A stretch of DNA of 5,208 bases. Source: an uncultured Opitutaceae bacterium. GTDB lineage: Bacteria; Verrucomicrobiota; Verrucomicrobiia; Opitutales; Opitutaceae. The stretch lies in the NCBI GenBank assembly GCA_937128785.1, contig CAKZMS010000476.1, forward strand, positions 1 through 5,208, given 5' to 3'. Below are positions 1 to 5,208 of this stretch, one piece after another. Below the pieces are notes generated by a model, which was given only the letters and a program-made list of their open reading frames with translations, made no database searches and was not told the DNA's origin. Numbering within the stretch: the stretch's first letter is position 1; the number at the start of each line of letters is the position of its first letter. The position numbers and the translations under genes were made by a program.

Positions 1-885
1 CCCTACCCCGGTATGCTGGCCGGACTCTATAACCGCGAAGCGGTGGTGCGCGAGACCGTCGATCAATGTGCTCTGATTCTGGAGCCGTTGCTGGGCTTGG
101 ATATTCGCACCTTGCTAGCTGCGGCGGACGCAGACGCGGCGGAGCGACTGCGGGACACCGCACTGGCCCAGCCGATTGTTTTCGTGGCGGACTACGCCCT
201 TGCCCAACTGTGGCTCAGCCGAGGACTCAAACCCGCGGCCATGATTGGTCACAGTCTCGGCGAATACGTGGCGGCCTGCCTGGCAGGGGTGTTCAGCCTC
301 GAAGCCGCCTTGGCACTGATTGTGGCCCGAGGACAGTTGATGGCGGCCCAACCCACGGGAGCCATGTTGGCCGTGGGTCTGGGGCCCGAGGAAGCCGCGG
401 CCCTCGCCGCTAAACACGAAGTGGACCTCGCTGCGGTCAACGCGCCCGACGCCTGCGTCGTATCCGGACCGGACACCCGGATTGCTGCGCTGAGCGATAG
501 CTTGGCCAAGCAAGGCACCGCACACACGCGACTCGAGACATCGCACGCGTTCCACTCGGCCATGATGGAACCCATGATGGCCGCGTTCGGCGACCGTCTG
601 CGCGAGGGCGACCTCCAGCCTCCCCGCGAGTCGATCATCTCCTGCACCACCGGTCAGCGGTTGGCGGCGACAGAGGCAACCGATCCTGACTACTGGCTGC
701 AGCACCTGCGCCGTCCGGTGCAGTTTGCCGATGCCGTGCAAACCGCCCAACAAGCCTGGCCTACAGCCATGTGGTTGGAAGTCGGGCCCGGGCGGGGACT
801 CGCCTCCATGGCGAAACGCGGGTTGGACGACGTCGATCCAGCGCGCGTGTTCACCACCACACGCCACGCCAGCGAGGACATCGAC
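1..885 (+). other. Acyltransferase (AT) domain, malonyl-CoA type, N-terminus cut
   Basis: This domain loads an extender unit from an acyl-CoA onto the carrier protein. The window opens at PYPGM, which matches the segment just after the GQG(A/S)Q motif of PKS ATs, so only a few residues are missing. The nucleophile is Ser85 in GHSLGEY (residues 83-89). Arg110 in the VARGQLM segment matches the conserved carboxylate-binding arginine, and His185 closes the HAFH motif (182-185). LEVGPG (259-264) is the usual C-terminal AT motif. In known PKS ATs, HAFH goes with malonyl-CoA, whereas YASH goes with methylmalonyl-CoA, so malonyl-CoA is the predicted substrate. This fits the methyltransferase that follows, since a methyl branch would then come from SAM. 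All catalytic residues are present. Because an intact AT is encoded in cis, this is not a trans-AT system. Confidence 0.95.
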
Positions 886-3800
886 GACCACCGATTCTGG
901 CTTCGCACCGTCGGTGAGCTCTGGAGCGCCGGCGTAGAATTTGATTGGGCCCAGTGGCAAGACGGCAACCTACGTCGCCGGGTCATTCTGCCGACCTATC
1001 CGTTCCAGCGCAGTCGCCATTGGATCGAGCCACCCAGCACCGCGTCCACGTCCGCGTTCAGCCTTGCTACCATCCTCCCGGAACTCTCTGCCGAGGAAGC
1101 CCAAGGGCGGGCTGACCCAACCCGGATTGCTCATCCCCGCTATCAGGCGTTTCGCGAAGAGCTCGATCCGTGGTGCGCCGGAATGATCTTCGAAACGCTG
1201 TCTCCGCTCTGGTCGAAATGTGCCGTCGGCGACGCCACCCCCCTCGACGAGCTGAAGGCCGCTTTGCGCGTGATCCCGGCATTCGAAAAGTGCGTCGTGT
1301 TTCTGCTGCACCTGCTCGCCGAACACGGGTTCGGCCGAGTGGAGGCCGATCTTTTCGTGTGGTCGCGCCCTGCCGCACCGCCGCCGAGTTCCGCGGAGTT
1401 GCTCGCGGCCTTCCCGGAATTCAGAGGCATCTTGCGCTTGGTGGAGCATTGTCTGCAGCACTATCCGATGGCCTTGAGCGGCGAGAGTCCCGCGATCACC
1501 GTAATCTACCCCGACGGCAAATCCGACCTGTTGGAATCCACGGCCTCCGAGACCGCCAACCACACGGATAAACGCATCTATTTGCAGACCCTGCGCCGGG
1601 CCATTGAGGAGAAGATCAAGCAGGCCGACGGGCAGCCGGTGCGGGTGCTGGAAGTGGGCATCGGCGATGGACTGCTGGCCGGCGAGTTGGCCCCGGCGCT
1701 GCGCGGGCGCGGGGTAGAATACGTGGCTACGGATCTGAGCCAGTCCTTTGTCGGACGAGCGGAAGCCAAGGCGAAGGAAGCCGGTTTGGATTTTCTCACG
1801 TTCGACGTGCTCGACATCTCGCGCGACCCGGTAGCCCAGGGGATGTCCCCGGAGTCTTTTGATTTCGTGATCGGCTTGGACGTCGTCCACGCGACCCCCC
1901 GTCTCGCCGAAACCCTCAGCCACTTGCGCTCACTGCTCAAACCGGGTGGTTGCCTCGGCATTGTCGAAAAAGTCCGCCGGGAGCCATGGGTCGATCTGGT
2001 GTGGGGCCTCGCCGAGGGCTGGTGGTATTTTGCCGATCTGGAATTGCGTCCGCTTTCACCGCTGATGGCCGCCGAGCGCTGGGAAGCCCTGCTGCACGCG
2101 CTCGATTTTGCGCAAGTCGAGGTGCTGCCCCGGGACGGTGCCATGCGCCAGACCACCGACTACGCGCTCCTGCTGGCGCAAACATCCACGGCCCCAGCCG
2201 TGCCGGTGGCCGATTGGTTCCAGGCGGTTTCCTGGCATGAACGACCGCAGTCGATTCTGGCCACCGCCGCGGAGAAACCATTCTCCGCCGCCGACGGTCT
2301 GGGAACTTTTATCACTCGCGCCAACGAACTCGGGAAGGCGGGAGGCGAACACCGGCTCACCCTGGTTTCAGACGGCAGCCCGGATCAGGAAATGCTGACC
2401 GGCGCTCTCTACACTGCCGCGCGGGAGTATCCGCAAATCGAGTGCTCCCACCAAATTCGCTTGCCGCAGGGCGGCACCCTGCAGCGGAAGGTGCAACCGT
2501 TGGTCAGCAGTCGGCCCGAAGCCTTTACCCTCCGCAAATCGGGGGTTTACGTGATCACCGGAGCCTTCGGTTCAATGGGGCGGGTCTTTGCCCGCGAGTT
2601 GGCCCGGACCACCGGCGTCAAACTGGTGTTGTGGGGCCGGCGGGACCCCGACCCCGAGTGGATGCACGAGCTCGAGGCCATGGGCGCGGAGGTGATGGCT
2701 CGGTCCGTCGACGTGGGCGACGCTCCCGCCTTGGCCGCAGCGTTGGCTGCTGTGCGCGAGGCCTTTGGCGGGATCAACGGCGTGATCCACAGCGCCGGCG
2801 TTTATGGGCAGGGCTTGATGGCTCGTCGGGAAGCTTCGGCGCTCGCTGACACCCTTGCTCCAAAAGTCACCGGCACGCGAAATCTGGCCACCGCCCTCGC
2901 GGATGATCCGGTCGATTTTCTGATCCTTTGTTCGTCAATCGCCGCGGTGGCTCCCGAGCCCGGCCAAGCCGACTACGCCGCCGCCAACGCTTTTCTCGAT
3001 GCGTTTGTCCGCCATCATCATGCGGTCACCGGCGTGCCGACCCTCTCAATCGGTTGGGGCGTCTGGCAGGATTTGGGCATGATGGAACACGCCTCCATCC
3101 CTGCCGCCCAGAAACAAGCCGTGCGCGACGAGATCGAACGGGAGGGCTGGCAAGACATCGGATCGAAACTGGTGCGGCACATCCTGCGCTGCGCTGCGGC
3201 CCAACGGCACGTGCTGGTTTCGCCGCGGCCGGTCAACCTACCCTCTGGACTGCGGCATCCTTTGTTGCGTCGGAAAGAGGTGACGACCCCGGGCCGGACC
3301 CTTTTCGAGGTGCGGCTTGATCCCCAGACTGACTGGTTGGTCGATGACCATCGTCTTGCTGGCCTGGCCGTGTTACCGGGCACCGGATATCTGGAGCTGG
3401 TCCGAGCGGCCTACGCGGATTTGCAGGACGATGAACCGGTTGAGTTCAGCGACGTGCATTTTCTCGCGCCGGTGACGTTCCCGGATAACGCGCCAAGAGA
3501 GCTGCGCGTCGCGCTGCAAAACGAAGACTTTGTGGTCGTCTCCCCCCTAGGCGAAGACCGCTGGCAGGAACACGCTCGGGGATCCATCCGACGGGCGGAC
3601 CCCGCTAACCGCGACCGTGCAGCCTCACCCCGAATGGCCGATCCGACGGAAGCACCCGCAGCTGATGCGGTGACCTTTGGTCCCCGGTGGCAGAACTTGA
3701 AGGCGGTGGCCTTTACCGAAGACGCCGGCGTCGCCGAACTGGCCCTACCAGATGACTGTCATGGCGACATGGTGGACTATGCGCTGCACCCAGCGCTTTT

Positions 3801-5208
3801 CGACATCGCCATCGGGTTCATCACCCTGCGCCACGGGTTGGCCGACAGCCTGCCATTCGGCTACACCACCATCCGACAGTATCGCCCGCTCCCATCGCAG
3901 CTGCGCAGCGAAGTAACGGTAGTGGATCGAGGCCCGGACCACCTGGAAATCGACGCCCGCCTTTTCGATATGTCCGGCGAACTTCTGCTTGATGTATCCG
4001 GCTACCAATTACGGGTGCGGCCACCTCAAAAAACGCTAGCGACCCCGGATCAGGCGCGTTTGTGCCTACGGCCGGACGACCCGGAAACGGCGTGGCGGCT
4101 GGTGCCGGCTCATCGCACCGCCCCCGCCGCGACAGAGGTCGAAATCGAGATCGAAGCCGCGGGCTTGAATTTCATCGAGGTCTTGTATGCGCACGGCATG
4201 TTGCCCCGATCGACTGAACTGGAGAATCAGTTCGGACTGGAGTGCGCTGGGCGGATCGTTCGGGTCGGACCCGGGGTGACGAACTATCAAGTCGGGGATC
4301 CGGTCTTGGCCTACACCAACGGTTGTTTCGCCAGCTACGTAACGGTCGATCAAAGGCGCATAGCGCGGCGACCGGACGGCCTGACCCCCGATTCCGCCGC
4401 GACCTTGGCTGGCGCCTACGCGACCGCCCACTATGCTCTGGTGACTTCAGCGCGTTTGCGGGCGGGCGAGACCGTGCTCATCCACGCGGCCGCAGGCGGA
4501 GTGGGATTGGCGGCGGTCAACATCGCCCGCCAGATCGGGGCCGTCGTTTATGCCACGGCGGGCTCTGAAGCGAAACGGGAGTTCCTGCGCGAGCAGGGCG
4601 TTGCAGCCGTCATGGATTCGCGTTCCAGCTCGTTTACGGAGGAGGTAATGCGTCTCACCCGCAATCGCGGGGTAGATGTGGTGCTCAATTCGCTCAGCGG
4701 AGACTTGATGCGGGCCGGCCTCAAAGTCGTCGCCCCGCGGGGTCGCTTTGTGGAACTGGGCAAACGCGATTTGCTCGCCGGCTGCTCTTTGGACCTGAGC
4801 GACTTTGCCCGGATCATTTCTTTCATAGTGATCGACGTGGGGCCCGACTTACCCGGCTTCGACGAACTGTGGCACGACGTCTCTGAATGTATCACCGACG
4901 GATCCTATCCGCCGCTCCCCTTCAAGTCCTTTCCGGTAACTGAGGCACCAGCGGCATTCGCGTTCATGGCCCAGGCCAAGCACATCGGCAAAGTGGTGCT
5001 TACCCCCGGTGACCCGGCCGCTTTGCTCGCCGAGGCTGAGGAGGCGCCTCCCGTCGGACGCGCCTTATCGGACATTCTGGGCGAACCCGAGCCATCGCAC
5101 CCGGAATCGATCGTCCCTGCCCCGGTAGAATCCATCGCACCCGCTTCGGCCGAAGCCGTTGATCTCGGATTCAGCGATCCAACTGAAAATGCGATTGCGG
5201 GGATTTGG
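1..5208 (+). CDS. Type I polyketide synthase, internal fragment (AT-MT-KR-DH-ER-ACP start)
   Basis: Frame 1 is open across the entire window with no stop codon, so both ends of this gene lie outside and no start codon or ribosome binding site can be chosen. The 1736 visible residues hold, in order, an acyltransferase, a C-methyltransferase, a ketoreductase, a dehydratase, an enoyl reductase and the first residues of a probable acyl carrier protein. Each is recognised from family motifs: GHSLGEY and HAFH (AT), EVGIGDG and DVVHATP (MT), TGAFGSMG and the Y-x3-N site (KR), HxxxGxxxxP (DH), AAAGGVG and ELGKRD (ER). The protein is expected to be a soluble cytoplasmic megasynthase; I see no signal peptide or membrane segment in this part. 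A ketosynthase should precede the AT. The order is unlike a standard reducing module, in which DH follows AT and ER sits inside KR. There is no frameshift or internal stop, so the gene appears intact here. The product and the pathway are unknown. Confidence 0.97.
886..1026 (+). other. Post-AT linker with YPFQRSRHW motif
   Basis: Residues 296-342 form the short helical segment (FWLRTVGELWSAGVEFDW) followed by YPFQRSRHW at 333-341. This matches the conserved linker that wraps back over the KS-AT didomain in cis-AT type I PKSs, where the usual ending is YPFQRxRYW. It marks the end of the KS-AT core, so a ketosynthase immediately upstream of the window is strongly implied. In a standard reducing module the DH would start right after this motif, but no DH motif occurs here. 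Confidence 0.9.
1027..1125 (+). other. Flexible interdomain linker between AT and MT
   Basis: Residues 343-375 are rich in Pro, Ser, Thr, Ala and Glu and show no domain motif. The stretch is about 33 residues, far too short for the roughly 250-residue dehydratase that normally occupies this place, so the DH is truly absent from the canonical position. It probably acts only as a tether. Confidence 0.7.
1126..2190 (+). other. SAM-dependent C-methyltransferase (cMT) domain
   Basis: The domain is predicted to transfer a methyl group from S-adenosylmethionine to the alpha carbon of the carrier-bound beta-ketoacyl chain. Residues 376-535 resemble the helical N-terminal lid of PKS methyltransferases, including the ALSGESPAITVIYPDG segment that corresponds to their usual LRGxxDPLxLLFPxG. 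The Rossmann core starts with VLEVGIGDG (549-557), an ExGxGxG SAM-binding loop, and Asp578 ends the second strand as the likely ribose-binding acid. DVVHATP (627-633) matches the NVLHAT motif, whose His630 is the expected catalytic residue. Glu656 in GIVEK matches the family's second catalytic acid, and GLAEGWW (669-675) matches the typical GLTEGWW signature. At about 355 residues it has the normal length. C-methylation is favoured over O-methylation because of these motifs and the place inside a reducing module, but this is inference. Confidence 0.92.
2191..2541 (+). other. Shortened ketoreductase structural subdomain
   Basis: Residues 731-847 lie between the methyltransferase and the catalytic ketoreductase. 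The opening DWFQAVSW resembles the short strand with a conserved Trp that begins many KR structural halves. The segment MLTGALYTAAREYPQIECSHQIRLP (split here at residues 799-822) resembles the helix and strand that end the pseudo-Rossmann half, usually read as a LAREYPxLxCRxIDL-like pattern. There is no NADPH-binding glycine motif, as expected for this half. At about 115 residues it is clearly shorter than is usual for a PKS structural subdomain. It runs straight into the catalytic half with no ER inserted between them, unlike standard fully reducing modules. Confidence 0.65.
2542..3234 (+). other. Ketoreductase (KR) catalytic domain
   Basis: This short-chain dehydrogenase/reductase domain should reduce the beta-keto group to a hydroxyl with NADPH. 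The cofactor motif is TGAFGSMG (853-860), a GxxGxxG loop, and SVDVGD (902-907) matches the conserved DVxD turn. The catalytic set is complete: Lys955 in LAPKVTG, the Ser978/Ser979 pair in CSSIAAV, Tyr992 and Asn996 in DYAAAN. SIGWGVWQDLGMM (from 1016) matches the usual NWGxWxxxGM ending. The stereochemical markers are unclear: the LDD motif of B-type KRs is replaced by YGQ (HSAGVYGQG, 930-938), and the Trp of A-type KRs eight residues before the Tyr is Ala984. The hydroxyl configuration is therefore not predicted, and it would be lost anyway if DH and ER both act. Confidence 0.95.
3235..4020 (+). other. Dehydratase (DH) domain, double hotdog fold
   Basis: The domain should remove water from the beta-hydroxyacyl chain to give an enoyl chain. 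It starts with the family's HPLL motif (1086-1089). The first hotdog carries DDHRLAGLAVLPGTGYLEL, in which His1117, Gly1121 and Pro1126 form a perfect HxxxGxxxxP catalytic motif. FGPRWQ (1226-1231) matches the GYxYGPxF region in modified form. The second hotdog has LHPALFD (1262-1268), whose Asp1268 is the catalytic acid. LPFGY (1284-1288) matches the usual LPFGYRRLR-like strand. One key position differs: the Gln or His normally four residues after the Asp is Gly1272. Length, about 255 residues, is near normal. The domain sits after KR rather than after AT. It is likely active because the His-Asp pair is intact, but the Gly leaves some doubt. Confidence 0.92.
4048..5016 (+). other. Enoyl reductase (ER) domain, MDR family
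   Basis: This medium-chain dehydrogenase/reductase domain should reduce the enoyl double bond with NADPH, giving a saturated chain. The substrate-binding part begins around AAGLNFIEVLYAHGMLP (from 1386), matching the family's GLNFRDVLxALGMxP with Arg-Asp changed to Ile-Glu at 1392-1393. GLECAGRIVRVGPGV and VGDPVLAY (1412-1438) follow the usual ER pattern. The nucleotide-binding loop is HAAAGGVGLAA (1495-1505). VDVVLNSLSGD (1558-1568) and ELGKRD (1585-1590) carry the Asp and Lys1588 regarded as candidate proton donors in PKS ERs. HIGKVVLT (1661-1668) is the standard C-terminal strand. Length, about 320 residues, is typical. It is not inserted between the two KR halves but lies after the DH and directly before the carrier protein. 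Confidence 0.95.
5017..5175 (+). other. Pro/Ala/Glu-rich linker between ER and carrier protein
   Basis: Residues 1673-1725 are dominated by Ala, Pro, Glu and Ser and contain no catalytic motif. About 53 residues long, it is most likely a flexible tether that lets the carrier protein reach the several active sites. One short segment (GRALSDILGE, 1687-1696) could form a helix. Acidic flexible linkers before ACPs are common in megasynthases. Confidence 0.75.
5104..5151 (+). repeat. Imperfect 24-bp tandem repeat (two copies) in the linker
   Basis: Two adjacent 24-base units encode ESIVPAPV (1702-1709) and ESIAPASA (1710-1717). Both begin GAATC, share the ATCG core and the following CC...GC pattern, and differ at roughly a third of positions. 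This looks like a small in-frame duplication in a linker under weak constraint. Chance similarity in a low-complexity stretch is possible. Confidence 0.4.
5176..5208 (+). other. Probable start of acyl carrier protein (ACP) domain, cut by window end
   Basis: The last residues, DPTENAIAGIW (1726-1736), match the start of helix 1 in PKS and NRPS carrier proteins, where a pattern such as PxTxxExxIAxIWxxxLG is typical. Position also fits, because a carrier protein is expected after ER and a flexible linker. The phosphopantetheine attachment motif (GxDS) would lie roughly 25 to 35 residues beyond the window, so the call rests only on this short stretch. Confidence 0.65.

Noticed and set aside
1..885. 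Trans-AT PKS.
   Set aside because: A complete AT with Ser, Arg and HAFH motifs is present in cis, followed by the standard post-AT YPFQR linker.
115..960. Long open frame on the minus strand (281 codons) opposite the AT.
   Set aside because: It lies exactly opposite a clear, motif-rich AT domain, its translation shows no recognisable domain, and long antisense frames are common in high-GC coding DNA.
1027..1200. Possible frameshift or degraded DH between AT and MT.
   Set aside because: Frame 1 stays open and no HxxxGxxxxP or DxxxQ remnant is seen in the short linker; an intact DH is found further downstream.
970..1923. Long open frame on the minus strand (317 codons) opposite the MT.
   Set aside because: Its predicted protein is low in recognisable motifs and rich in Arg, Gly and Gln, as expected of a shadow; the + strand frame carries intact methyltransferase motifs here.
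2442..2849. Open frame in another + frame (135 codons) over the KR start.
   Set aside because: The translation is Arg/Gly-rich with no family match, while frame 1 across the same bases encodes the KR cofactor loop and HSAGV motif.
5017..5208. End of one gene and start of another in the Pro/Ala-rich stretch.
   Set aside because: There is no stop codon, no start codon with a ribosome binding site, and the frame continues into a carrier-protein-like start, which fits a linker.

Overview
The whole window is the inside of one very large gene on the + strand. Reading frame 1 is open from base 1 to base 5208 (1736 codons, no stop), with neither the start nor the end of the gene in view. It encodes part of a multidomain type I polyketide synthase (PKS). 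No second gene, RNA gene, promoter, terminator, mobile element or CRISPR array is supported. Residue numbers in the entries count from the first codon of the window.

Layout by domain: acyltransferase (AT, residues 1-295, missing only its extreme N-terminus), post-AT linker ending in the YPFQRSRHW motif (296-342), short disordered linker (343-375), C-methyltransferase (cMT, 376-730), shortened ketoreductase structural subdomain (731-847), catalytic ketoreductase (KR, 848-1078), dehydratase (DH, 1079-1340), enoyl reductase (ER, 1350-1672), a Pro/Ala/Glu-rich linker (1673-1725), and what looks like the first helix of an acyl carrier protein (ACP, 1726-1736) cut by the window end. A ketosynthase (KS) is expected just upstream but is not visible.

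The domains make chemical sense together. The AT has the HAFH motif of malonyl-CoA-selective ATs, the cMT keeps its SAM-binding and catalytic motifs, and KR and ER keep their catalytic residues. If all domains work, each extension adds a two-carbon unit, methylates the alpha carbon from SAM, then reduces the beta-keto group fully, giving a saturated alpha-methyl unit. Whether the enzyme works once (modular) or repeatedly (iterative) cannot be told from here.

The most notable point is the domain order. Standard fully reducing modules run KS-AT-DH-(MT)-ER-KR-ACP, with ER inserted between the two KR halves. Here the order is AT-MT-KR-DH-ER-(ACP). The second DH half also has Gly where the catalytic-site Gln/His normally follows the Asp.

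The organism is a high-GC bacterium. TTG leucine codons are common and A/T third positions are not rare, which fits a typical Streptomyces poorly. Verrucomicrobia, Planctomycetes, myxobacteria or Gammaproteobacteria are all possible, and the window does not decide.
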